In this document: positions 1 to 7,840 of the stretch, piece by piece
How the letters are laid out: each line of letters opens with the position of its first letter
Numbering within the stretch: position 1 is the first letter of the stretch
Source: an uncultured Bacilli bacterium
GTDB taxonomy: Bacteria; Bacillota_I; Bacilli_A; RF39; UBA660
Reading direction: 5' to 3'
DNA: 64,000 bases
Assembly (NCBI GenBank): GCA_944332505.1
Contig: CALVKC010000001.1
Span: 1 to 64,000, forward strand
Position numbers and translations under genes: made by a program
Notes under the pieces: generated by a model
Told to the model about the DNA's origin: nothing
Seen by the model: only the letters and a program-made list of their open reading frames with translations
The model's database searches: none

Positions 1-325
1 ATAATAAAAAATCATATAAATTATCATTACTAATATTTTTAATATTAGTATTAAAATAATCCATTAATTCTTTACTATTATTAAATCTTTTTCTATTTTT
101 AGATATCTCTGATATTAAAATATTATAAGATAAAGCAGATTCACTTATATATTTAGTATAATTATTTATTTTTACTTTATCCTCATTATTGTAACAATCA
201 GATTCTATAATATATTTTCCAAATTGCATGGCATCTTCAAAATTATCTAGTACATCTGTATCTAATATAAAAGATTGATCATTTTCTTGTTTTGATACTG
301 TACATAAATAAATTCTATTTTTCAT
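1..325 (-). CDS. Unknown protein, C-terminal end cut by window edge
   Basis: An open frame begins at an ATG (323-325) and runs off the left edge of the window, giving at least 108 residues. The start overlaps the last codons of the upstream gene (stop 315-317), which suggests translational coupling. The product is acidic and Asn/Lys-rich with no membrane segment or Cys motif that I can see. No family recognised. Confidence 0.6.
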   Translation of the reverse strand, partial: MKNRIYLCTVSKQENDQSFILDTDVLDNFEDAMQFGKYIIESDCYNNEDKVKINNYTKYISESALSYNILISEISKNRKRFNNSKELMDYFNTNIKNISNDNLYDFLL

Positions 326-452
326 AAATATCACAAATAGAATTAAATAATTCTTTATCACCATAGTCACCATTCTTCATTACAGTATTTACAAAAGTAG
401 TAAATAGATTTTCAAAATCAACATCTGTAAATTTAATAACACGCTTTTTCAT
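315..452 (-). CDS. Small unknown protein (45 aa)
   Basis: The 45-residue frame starts at ATG 450-452 with a strong GGAGGAG ribosome binding site a few bases upstream. It starts inside the last codons of the upstream gene (which ends at 433) and overlaps the next gene downstream by 11 bases, so the three genes are tightly packed in one transcript. The protein begins MKKRVIKFTDVDF and is otherwise featureless. Function unknown. Confidence 0.6.
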   Translation of the reverse strand: MKKRVIKFTDVDFENLFTTFVNTVMKNGDYGDKELFNSICDIYEK

Positions 453-771
453 TTATTCTCCTCCTTTTTAATAATCTATTATAAAACCATTCATCTTCTG
501 TCTGTCCATTTGGAATATGATGATATATTACTTTTCCATTTTCATCATATTTAAATTCAGCACCGTCATCATATTTAATACTTTTATAAGTTCCATCTGG
601 ATAGAAGCTTTGAATGATTTCATAACCTTTATTATTTTTCTTATGGATCATTCGATCATTTTCATCGTATACTACATGCTCTATATAATTTCCACGTTTG
701 TAATATACCCGTAGATCATGTTGATTATAACCGCATGTGGTATCACCCCTTTTTGTAAATTTAATTCTCAT
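433..771 (-). CDS. Small protein with YD/MORN-like strand repeats
   Basis: This 112-residue protein has alternating Tyr/Asp/Gly/Lys motifs (for example YDENDRM, FYPDGTYKSIKYDDG, YDENGKVIYHH) typical of short beta-hairpin repeats such as MORN or YD repeats. A GAAAGGAG ribosome binding site lies just upstream, and an AT-rich promoter box lies at 826-839. A shorter gene of similar style is at 36885-37064. The role is unknown; the repeat assignment is by eye only. Confidence 0.65.
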   Translation of the reverse strand: MRIKFTKRGDTTCGYNQHDLRVYYKRGNYIEHVVYDENDRMIHKKNNKGYEIIQSFYPDGTYKSIKYDDGAEFKYDENGKVIYHHIPNGQTEDEWFYNRLLKRRRINEKACY

Positions 772-825
772 ATTATTTTTCTCCTTTCAATTTACAAAAA
801 TAGATATTCATCTATCTATCATGAA

Positions 826-839
826 TATAATATATAATT
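826..839 (-). promoter_or_regulatory. AT-rich promoter box (class A)
   Basis: Reads AATTATATATTATA on the minus strand, upstream of the 433-771 gene. A 6-bp hairpin (ATTCAT/ATGAAT) follows at once in the leader. The same 14-mer, exact or nearly so, recurs upstream of many other minus-strand units in this window. Confidence 0.6.
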
Positions 840-862
840 GAAAATATTCATTATTTCAATAT

Positions 863-874
863 GACATTCTACTA
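863..874 (+). promoter_or_regulatory. Possible late promoter (class B, one mismatch)
   Basis: GACA(N6)TA lies 17 bases before the terL start. It differs by one base from the AACA(N6)TW box found ahead of other virion genes here. Confidence 0.4.
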
Positions 875-890
875 AAGGAGGTCTCAGGAT

Positions 891-1262
891 ATGATACAAC
901 AACAACAAGCTCCTAAAATGAGAGTATATTATCAAATGAGTACAAATAATAAATCATTTCTTAATATGCATTATTATTTAAAATCTATAGGGGTTAAGAA
1001 TAATAAATTTATGCTTACATTATTAGATCCTGATTTGGATGGAATAGATCCATTTGATAGGACATTACCCCCAGTATATAAACAAAAAATTCTTAGAGAA
1101 GTTATGTACAACTATTGGTATTTCTTACGAGAAGTTGTACGTATTCCTGATCAAGGTTCTACATCTGGAGGTGCAAGATATAGATTAGATAGAGGAAATT
1201 TAGCTTTAAATTTCTGTATGATGCTTAATTTAAATATCTTTCTTGAATTGCCACGTCGAACA
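891..1262 (+). CDS. terL: Terminase large subunit, N-terminal exon
   Basis: The first 124 codons of the packaging motor ATPase. It has a strong AAAGGAGG site and ATG at 891. The exon ends in ELPRRT, the first half of the terminase P-loop (usual pattern R-Q/R-x-G-K-T), directly followed by an in-frame TAA at 1263. The missing GKT resumes at 1719 after a group I intron. Joined there, the protein would be about 726 residues and read LPRRTGKT. The exact splice junction is unresolved; see the intron entry. Confidence 0.85.
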
Positions 1263-1718
1263 TAAGCTGACTTCCATTATAGTAATATAGTGGTAAACGA
1301 CTCTCTGAATTGCTGGAACGGGCTAAAGCACACATAGCTACAACGTAACCTGTAAAGGTAAGCGTGAATGCTGTCGAAAGACTGAAAAAATATGTGTGAT
1401 GCTATATGGTGAAATAAAAGCCTAATATTAGGTCCTAAGTAGTAAAAACAATGTCTAATCAGCAGCTAAGTTTCTATTTAATAAAATACATCAAAATAGT
1501 TGGAACGACGAAAAGCTTCTATAATTTGTCCAGTATACAGAATTAAATAGAAAAAAGTTCAACGACTATCCCCGTGTGGGTCACGAGTAGGTGACAATAG
1601 GAGTAGGGCTCATATTGAGTAGGTGAAAATCCTTTAAATCAAAGTGGAGAGGACCCTATTATATAGGGTTAAGATATAGTCTAAACATCTAGAGAAATAC
1701 TAGAGATTAATTGAGCAA
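1263..1718 (+). ncRNA. Group I intron inside the terL Walker A motif
   Basis: About 440-456 bases with no open frame, lying between the two halves of the P-loop. Group I hallmarks are visible. There is a perfect 8-bp P1-like hairpin with a GTAA loop at 1274-1293 and a T.G wobble at T1277. The P7 strands are CGACTAT (1563-1569) and AGATATAGTCT (1672-1682). A P8 hairpin lies at 1653-1669. A 12-bp pairing TTTCTATTTAAT/ATTAAATAGAAA lies upstream of P7. A P9 hairpin is near 1687-1705. No homing endonuclease is encoded. The boundaries given restore RRTGKT but do not obey the U|...G rule; the rule-obeying pair 1277/1715 keeps the frame but leaves TAA 1263-1265 in the message. Confidence 0.85.
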
Positions 1719-3527
1719 GGTAAGACAATTTCTGCGCTATGTAGATATCTATGGGTATTTAACTTTGGTACTACTAACTCTGAAATGGTTTTCTTAAATA
1801 AGAAAATGGATGACTCTAAATTAAACTTGGCACGTATGAAAGAAATAAGAGCAGCATTACCTTCATATTTACAAATGATACAATTAGTTGCTCCTGACGG
1901 TAAAATTATAAAGAAACCAAATACAGTAGAAACGCTAGAACACGTTTCTAATGGTAATAAAATTAAAACAGTTCCTAGTGCACGTAGTAAAGCGGCTGCT
2001 GCATCGTTACTACGTGGTCGTACAATTCCTATTATATATGCCGATGAGTGGGCATTTACCCCTTACAATGATATTATTTACGTAAATACAATTCCTGCAT
2101 GGAAAACAGCTGCTATGAATGCTAAGAAAAATAACGCTCCATATGGAATTACAATAACTACAACACCAGGATTCTTACAAGATGAAGCAGGTAAATATGC
2201 ATGGGATATGAAAGAATCTGCTACGCCTTTTACAGAATTATGGTATGATATGAATTATTATGAATTAATGAATTATATAAATGCAAATACTAGATCATCA
2301 TTTATATATATTAGATACACTTATCAACAATTAGGTCGAAGTGAAGCTTGGTTCTCAGAAATCTGCCGTGATATGCAGAATAAATGGCCAGATATTCGAC
2401 GTGAAGTTTTGCTTGAATGGGCTAATGGTGTTGAAAATTCCCCATTCACTCAAGAAGATTTAGAAGTTGTTGAACAATTGACAAAAACACCTATAAAACA
2501 AGTTTTATTAATGAATAAATATACTGTAAATATTTATCAACAATTAGACTTAAATAGGTATCCTCCTATTATAGGAGTCGACGTTTCAGGTGGTTATAAT
2601 CGAGATTCATCTGCTATTAGTTGCGTTGATTCTCATACTACTAAACTATTTGCAGATTTAAACTGTAACTATATTTCTACATTCGATCTAGCTCAGTGTA
2701 TATATGAACTAGTAACTAATTATATGCCTAATGCAGTAGTTAACGTCGAACGAAACGGTGGCTACGGAGCTTCTGTATTAGCTAAACTTGTTAATAGTAA
2801 GATAAAACGTAATTTATATTTTGAAATTAAAGATAAAGTTATTGAAGAACGACAAGAAACTGATCATATATATAAAGCAAAGAAACGAATGAAAGTATAT
2901 GGATTAGATTCTTCTAAGAAAATCCGTGAATTATTAATGGAACTTCTAAGAGAAAGAATGGAATATCATAAAGATAAATTTGTTTCTCCTTATATATTAG
3001 CAGAATTAAAAGGACTTGAAGTTAAAAAGAATGGTAAAATAGATCACTCTGTTAATACTCACGATGATCAGATATTCTCTTATCTAATGGCGTTATATGT
3101 ATGGTATTATGGAAAGAATCTAACAGAAAACTTCGGTATTAAAAAAGCAGTAATTAAAACAGATGAATCATTAGATGAAGAAATTAAAGATTGGACAACT
3201 GCTACTGAATACGTAGGAGATGTGATTGAAGATTTCTATGATAAAGATGAAGAATCTGTAAAATATCAATCTAATAAATTTATTAGAGAATCTAAGAAAG
3301 CAATGGGTAAAACTTATTCTGAATTTGAACAAGAAAGACTTGCTAAAGAAAATGAAATTTTAAAACGTTATTTAGCTAGTAGAGTAGGAAGAGAAGCTTA
3401 TGCTAGAACATATAACTTAGATTTAAAAGATTTAGAAGAACAATTTGGATCTCCTGGAGGAATGGTGGATTTACCTTCTGAAATATTCGGAGCTTTTTAT
3501 AATGAAAATAATGATAGTATAAGGTAG
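1719..3527 (+). CDS. terL: Terminase large subunit, main exon
   Basis: Encodes the rest of the two-domain terminase. GKTISALCRYLW completes the P-loop. Walker B is IIYADEW, about residue 230 of the joined protein. The RNase H-like nuclease shows GVDVSGGYNRDSS (first Asp), VVNVERNGG (Glu) and HDDQIFSYL (last Asp). The protein would sit at the portal, translocate DNA by ATP hydrolysis and cut it. The gene ends in a perfect terminator hairpin. The tail sheath, tube and portal genes follow, in the same relative order as T4 genes 17-18-19-20. Confidence 0.95.
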   Translation, partial: GKTISALCRYLWVFNFGTTNSEMVFLNKKMDDSKLNLARMKEIRAALPSYLQMIQLVAPDGKIIKKPNTVETLEHVSNGNKIKTVPSARSKAAAASLLRGRTIPIIYADEWAFTPYNDIIYVNTIPAWKTAAMNAKKNNAPYGITITTTPGFLQDEAGKYAWDMKESATPFTELWYDMNYYELMNYINANTRSSFIYIRYTYQQLGRSEAWFSEICRDMQNKWPDIRREVLLEWANGVENSPFTQEDLEVVEQLTKTPIKQVLLMNKYTVNIYQQLDLNRYPPIIGVDVSGGYNRDSSAISCVDSHTTKLFADLNCNYISTFDLAQCIYELVTNYMPNAVVNVERNGGYGASVLAKLVNSKIKRNLYFEIKDKVIEERQETDHIYKAKKRMKVYGLDSSKKIRELLMELLRERMEYHKDKFVSPYILAELKGLEVKKNGKIDHSVNTHDDQIFSYLMALYVWYYGKNLTENFGIKKAVIKTDESLDEEIKDWTTATEYVGDVIEDFYDKDEESVKYQSNKFIRESKKAMGKTYSEFEQERLAKENEILKRYLASRVGREAYARTYNLDLKDLEEQFGSPGGMVDLPSEIFGAFYNENNDSIR

Positions 3528-3545
3528 CTAAATTAGCTACCTTAT
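3519..3545 (+). terminator. Terminator after terL
   Basis: A perfect 12-bp stem (ATAAGGTAGCTA/TAGCTACCTTAT) with a 3-base loop overlaps the stop codon and is followed by a T-rich run. Confidence 0.75.
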
Positions 3546-3597
3546 ATTCTATTTTAATTTTAGCCAGAACTAATACATAAAAGGAGGAATTAAAATT

Positions 3598-4374
3598 ATG
3601 AGTAATCAATTTATTAATAACTCAGATATTTATAGAGTAAATGCAGAACGTGATGTATCTGTAATTTTAAGTAGATTTAATACAGAATATATTTATGATT
3701 GTATCAATAATGCATTAGATGCAAAAATTAATACACAATTAATAACAGCAAATCCAAATTTAATCAGAAGTTTAGAGGATAATTTCATTGTAATGCAACA
3801 ACAATTCCCTGATGATGTACAAAACATCTTAGAATGTCGTGAAGAAACATACAATGAAATTATCCAATATTTATGCTCAAAATTTAATTTAAGATTTAAT
3901 AATAATGATACAGTTGATCTTTATTCAGCTGCTTATTTCTTATATGAGTTTACGGTTAGTAACTATCTACAAAATTTATCATTATTTTATACTAAGTTTA
4001 TTTTAAAAGAAAAAAATTCTTTATATAAGGAATTAAATCTAGATCAATTTAAAAAATCAACAAATATTAATTACAATAAAAAATTATTTAAAGATTCTAT
4101 TTCTTCTACAATTCTTATTAATATAGGATATATTATAGATCAATTAACAACTTTTGATTTTGATCTTGAAACAATAATTAATATTGTATATGACAATAAT
4201 AAAGTTGCTTACTTTTTAAATTCAGTATTCGAAGATGATGGTTATTTTTATAACTTTTTTAAGTCGGATATAGCAAATAATTTTATAAGACCAAATATTA
4301 TTACATCTATTAGATTAAATATCCAATCAGCTGTAATTAATATGGAAGCTATGATGGATAATAGTATAAAATAA
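3598..4374 (+). CDS. Unknown protein in virion gene cluster (258 aa)
   Basis: A clear gene with AAAAGGAGG 10 bases before the ATG. The 258-residue product is Asn/Ile/Phe-rich and predicted mostly helical, with no Cys motif or membrane segment. It lies directly after terL and is followed closely by 4390-5529, so it is probably co-transcribed with it. By position between terminase and sheath it may be a neck, head-completion or scaffold component, but no family is recognisable. Confidence 0.75.
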   Translation: MSNQFINNSDIYRVNAERDVSVILSRFNTEYIYDCINNALDAKINTQLITANPNLIRSLEDNFIVMQQQFPDDVQNILECREETYNEIIQYLCSKFNLRFNNNDTVDLYSAAYFLYEFTVSNYLQNLSLFYTKFILKEKNSLYKELNLDQFKKSTNINYNKKLFKDSISSTILINIGYIIDQLTTFDFDLETIINIVYDNNKVAYFLNSVFEDDGYFYNFFKSDIANNFIRPNIITSIRLNIQSAVINMEAMMDNSIK

Positions 4375-4389
4375 GGGAGAGATAACAAA

Positions 4390-5529
4390 ATGTGTAAATT
4401 AACAGATGATCAATTAAAAGAAGTTACAAATACTCTAGCAGAAACTAGAAATGATACTGATAAACTAATGGAAAAAATTGAACTTGAACATGCTAACGAT
4501 GATAATTCAAATGCTCCATTAGAAGAAGGCGTTGGAGAAATTATCGGCGACGGTATTATATTAGAATCTTCAGAAGAAGATAATTTTGACCACCTAGAAA
4601 ATATAGATAAAGATTTAGATAAAATAATCGAAGATAATATTAATTCAAGTTTAAGTGATAAATTTGAACTTAATGATGAGGATGCTTTAAAATTTGCATC
4701 TGTAATTTCTAGAATTAGAAATAAAGAAAAATTTAATGTATATAATGAATTACCTGATAAACTTAAAAAATATATAGATGATACTGTATCAGATCAAATT
4801 AATAATGTTCCTGCAAATAAACGAGCAGCTTACTTAACTATGGTTTCTAAATTACTTATTGAAGAATTAATTTCGGATAGCGAATTTGATACACTATCTA
4901 TTGACTTAGAAAAAGCTATGAAGGAGTTATTACCAACTCCAATAGAAATGTATTCAGAAGTAAATAGAGAGTATATTGAAGATAAATTTTTAAAAGTTGC
5001 AGAAAAGATTAAAGAAGAAGATCCAGTAAAAGCACAGAATCTTTTAAATATGAGACAAGGTTTTATTAATGCATATAAATTTGAAAATATGTATAATTTA
5101 TTAAATACAACAAATATTATCAATAAAATAAGAAAAGCAGATAAATTATGGGGAAGAATCGAAAGTAGTTATTATAGAATTGCTTCTGTATGTAAATTTA
5201 AATTATATCCTTTATTAGAAACAAAATATGATTTAATGAAAATTGGTTTATCAGAAGAATCAGCGACAAGATTATGTGCATTATTTGTATATACATATAT
5301 TGATGGTATCGAAGATTTTACTGATAAGGATGAATATAATGATATTGCTAGAAATTCATTTGCAAATTATTTTGAAATGAATGTACGAAATCTTACATTA
5401 ATTGATAATTTTGTTAGCGATTTTTCTAAATCTATTAAAGATAATCTATTTAATCTTTCTTCTTGTATTGATCAACGTGTATTAGAAAGGGAAACCGAAC
5501 TATTAAATAATAAAAAGAAAAGAAGGTGA
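4390..5529 (+). CDS. Unknown acidic helical protein in virion cluster (379 aa)
   Basis: Starts after AAGGGAGAG with 15 bases between it and the preceding stop. The N-terminal third is very acidic (DDNSNAPLEEGVGE, EESEEDNF-like stretches) and the rest is helical and Lys/Glu-rich, ending NNKKKRR. Such a charged, helical composition resembles scaffolding or core proteins, but that is only compositional. The stop (TGA 5527-5529) lies 4 bases before the next start. Confidence 0.75.
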   Translation: MCKLTDDQLKEVTNTLAETRNDTDKLMEKIELEHANDDNSNAPLEEGVGEIIGDGIILESSEEDNFDHLENIDKDLDKIIEDNINSSLSDKFELNDEDALKFASVISRIRNKEKFNVYNELPDKLKKYIDDTVSDQINNVPANKRAAYLTMVSKLLIEELISDSEFDTLSIDLEKAMKELLPTPIEMYSEVNREYIEDKFLKVAEKIKEEDPVKAQNLLNMRQGFINAYKFENMYNLLNTTNIINKIRKADKLWGRIESSYYRIASVCKFKLYPLLETKYDLMKIGLSEESATRLCALFVYTYIDGIEDFTDKDEYNDIARNSFANYFEMNVRNLTLIDNFVSDFSKSIKDNLFNLSSCIDQRVLERETELLNNKKKRR

Positions 5530-5533
5530 TTAA

Positions 5534-6445
5534 ATGCCAAGTTATATTGAAGGAGATAATATAGAAGTTATAGTTAATGGAAATAAAACTATGATTAAAC
5601 CTATATTATTTACAACTTATGATTCAATTACAACTTATAATCTTCATATTACATATGAAGATGATACATCTAAAGATGTAGAATTAGTGCAAAAATGTAA
5701 AGATAGACCTTATAAATTTATATATAAAAAGGAAGGAAAGTTATTAGAATCAACAGGAATTCCTACTATCTATGAAATTAATGAAAAGTCTAAATATACA
5801 GATTTTGCAAACACTGTAATGGATTCTAATGATTTATTATTCATCGTTGATTGTTCTACTAAATATGAAAGTATCGAAACTAAATTCTATTTAAAAGATA
5901 TTAGAGATATTGTAGATCTTTCAAAAGAAGATATAGTAGATCCAGAAGATCCTATGGATATTTTCCCAGTAACTATGTATCCAATGTATTTAAATGGATA
6001 TTCTTGTGAAAATATTATTAAATTACAAGTAGATGATAGTATGCTTACTACATTAACACCAGAAATTACTAAAATGGGAGAAGTATTACCAGAAGAAGAA
6101 TATTCTGATTTTGAAGTTCTCTCAATATCTGATCAAGATATTATATATGAGGTGGTAGATAATAATATTATTAATCTATATATGACAGAAAATACATTAG
6201 ATAAGGAAATTAAAATCACTGTAAAATGTTTTATAAAAGAAATTAATCATCCTATATTTGATGAATTTACATTTATCGTATCTAAAAAAGATGAAAATGA
6301 AGATACTGTAGAAACTGCATCTGTTAAAAGAGCTGTTACTACTCAAGATATGCAATATCTTGGAGATGGTTTAAAACCAGGATTAGGTAATGATTTAACT
6401 CCTGGATTTAAATCTTTTAGATATAGAAAGAAAAAAGTTAAATAA
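5534..6445 (+). CDS. Unknown beta-rich probable virion protein (303 aa)
   Basis: Starts four bases after the previous stop, with GAAGGTG as ribosome binding site inside that gene's end. The protein is beta-rich, with many alternating hydrophobic/polar stretches and Ig-like features such as IKITVKCFIKE, and a basic tail FRYRKKKVK. Position and fold impression suggest a structural component. The gene ends in a strong terminator (6441-6471). Function unknown. Confidence 0.75.
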   Translation: MPSYIEGDNIEVIVNGNKTMIKPILFTTYDSITTYNLHITYEDDTSKDVELVQKCKDRPYKFIYKKEGKLLESTGIPTIYEINEKSKYTDFANTVMDSNDLLFIVDCSTKYESIETKFYLKDIRDIVDLSKEDIVDPEDPMDIFPVTMYPMYLNGYSCENIIKLQVDDSMLTTLTPEITKMGEVLPEEEYSDFEVLSISDQDIIYEVVDNNIINLYMTENTLDKEIKITVKCFIKEINHPIFDEFTFIVSKKDENEDTVETASVKRAVTTQDMQYLGDGLKPGLGNDLTPGFKSFRYRKKKVK

Positions 6446-6471
6446 GAAGATCAAAACTTGATCTTCTTATT
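6441..6471 (+). terminator. Terminator after 5534-6445
   Basis: A 14-bp perfect stem AATAAGAAGATCAA/TTGATCTTCTTATT with an AAC loop, followed by TATTCT. Confidence 0.75.
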
Positions 6472-6488
6472 TATTCTAGAAAGTTATT

Positions 6489-6971
6489 ATGATGAATACA
6501 TTAGGAGTTTTAAATCATGGTTTTGCCGAATTATCTTTTATAAAATATTCTAATATTACAAAATGTTTTTATAAAGACACTGGTTCTTTAAGATTTAATT
6601 TTTCTTATTCTTCTGGTAGTAAAGTATTTTTAGATTTATTGAATTTTACATATAATTCACTGTATGGAAAAATATCAGAGCATGTTCACTTTACTAGAAA
6701 AGATTTTTGTGGGTTAGATGTATATATTGACATAAAGTCTGGAAATTTAATTATAGGATACAGTGATACAGATTTTAATAATTTGATTTTTAGTATATCT
6801 ATTAATAATTTTAATATTGAAGCATTTGCTAAAGATCTTATTATAGATTATAAAAGAGATTTTCAAAATATTATAAATTTTGAAACTGATAAATCTAAAT
6901 TTGGTACTTATAAGAATGAAATTCAAAATATGATTAATATCATAGAAAAAGAACTAGAGCGTAGAGAGTAA
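6489..6971 (+). CDS. Unknown protein (160 aa) in virion cluster
   Basis: The frame starts at one of two adjacent ATGs (6489 or 6492). The ribosome binding site is weak (AGAAAG). The protein is 160 residues, beta-rich in its first half (NFSYSSGSKVFLDLL) and ends in a charged helix, IINIIEKELERRE-like. It sits between two terminators, and no class B promoter is obvious upstream, so expression may depend on read-through. Function unknown. Confidence 0.65.
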   Translation: MMNTLGVLNHGFAELSFIKYSNITKCFYKDTGSLRFNFSYSSGSKVFLDLLNFTYNSLYGKISEHVHFTRKDFCGLDVYIDIKSGNLIIGYSDTDFNNLIFSISINNFNIEAFAKDLIIDYKRDFQNIINFETDKSKFGTYKNEIQNMINIIEKELERRE

Positions 6972-6985
6972 TCTCTACGCTTTTT
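6958..6985 (+). terminator. Terminator after 6489-6971
   Basis: A 10-bp stem AGCGTAGAGA/TCTCTACGCT with a GTAA tetraloop, followed by TTTTT. Confidence 0.8.
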
Positions 6986-7008
6986 ATTCTGTAAAATGTT
7001 GATCTTTG

Positions 7009-7020
7009 AACACTTCTATA
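7009..7020 (+). promoter_or_regulatory. Late promoter (class B) for 7042 gene
   Basis: AACA CTTCTA TA, matching AACA(N6)TW, lies just after a terminator and 21 bases before the ATG at 7042. Confidence 0.55.
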
Positions 7021-7041
7021 ATTAGAAAGGAGTGAATAAAT

Positions 7042-7764
7042 ATGGCTATACCATCATGGTTAAAAAAAGAAAAAGATTCTATTATTTATAATGGAGATGG
7101 ATATTTCGTATTTTATGTACCTGAAAGATATTTTGATGGTAAGAATTCTGCAAAAGCTATTATAATGGGAGAGATAGTTAATATTTTCGGAGTTCTAGAT
7201 TATCAATTATTTAATTCTAATAATAAACCGAATGGTCCTGTAAGATGTTTTAAATTTCCTACAGTATTTTTAAGTAAACCTAGTTCTATAGAAAAAATAA
7301 AAAATATTAAATTAACTGACTGGGCAGATGCTCAAGATTATAGAGTATTAAAATATGAAAAAGGTGCTCAAATTGTAGTATCTACAAAAGTACCTCAAGA
7401 TTTACAAAATGTAGAATTTTTCTATTCTTTATTTTTAGGAGGTAACTTACCAGTTACTATCCCATATGAAGAACTATATACTTATTTGGTAGAAAATATT
7501 CAATTAGCTGGTGAAAATTATGGCATTACGAATCAATTATTAGGAATAATTGTATCTGAGATGGCAAGAGATCCTAATAATTTAGAGAAAGCTTTTAGAA
7601 ATTCAAAATCTGAGCATTATAAAACTATAAGTATTAAAGATATTCCTAAGTTTATATCTCCTTATTCTGCTATTACTAGCGAAAACTGGGATGAGGCTGT
7701 TGTTAATGCAATTGAGAATAAATCCACTAGAGATATACCTATGGAAAAAATACTTATGGACTAA
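7042..7764 (+). CDS. Unknown probable virion protein upstream of sheath (240 aa)
   Basis: A clear gene with GAAAGGAGTG before the ATG. It is 240 residues: a beta-rich N-terminal half (YFVFYVPERYFDGK) followed by a helical C-terminal half. It is a separate late unit with its own promoter box. Its place immediately before sheath and tube suggests a neck or tail-completion component, as in T4-like gene order. No motif confirms this. Confidence 0.7.
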   Translation: MAIPSWLKKEKDSIIYNGDGYFVFYVPERYFDGKNSAKAIIMGEIVNIFGVLDYQLFNSNNKPNGPVRCFKFPTVFLSKPSSIEKIKNIKLTDWADAQDYRVLKYEKGAQIVVSTKVPQDLQNVEFFYSLFLGGNLPVTIPYEELYTYLVENIQLAGENYGITNQLLGIIVSEMARDPNNLEKAFRNSKSEHYKTISIKDIPKFISPYSAITSENWDEAVVNAIENKSTRDIPMEKILMD

Positions 7765-7776
7765 TGTATATCCGTT

Positions 7777-7788
7777 AACATAATGATA
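7777..7788 (+). promoter_or_regulatory. Late promoter (class B) for tail sheath
   Basis: AACA TAATGA TA, matching AACA(N6)TW, lies in the 76-base gap before the sheath gene. Confidence 0.55.
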
Positions 7789-7840
7789 AATCTAATACAT
7801 GAAGTATTGGACTATTAAATAAGAAAAAGGAGGAAAAAAT

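Noticed and set aside
1263..1718. Programmed ribosomal bypassing instead of splicing in terL
   Set aside because: A 456-base gap is far longer than known bypass regions, and the P7/P8 ribozyme-core pairings make splicing the simpler explanation.
4830..5123. Minus-strand open frame of 97 codons inside 4390-5529
   Set aside because: Antisense to a well-supported gene with good ribosome binding site; translation is Ser/Phe/Ile-rich as expected from reversed AT-rich coding sequence.
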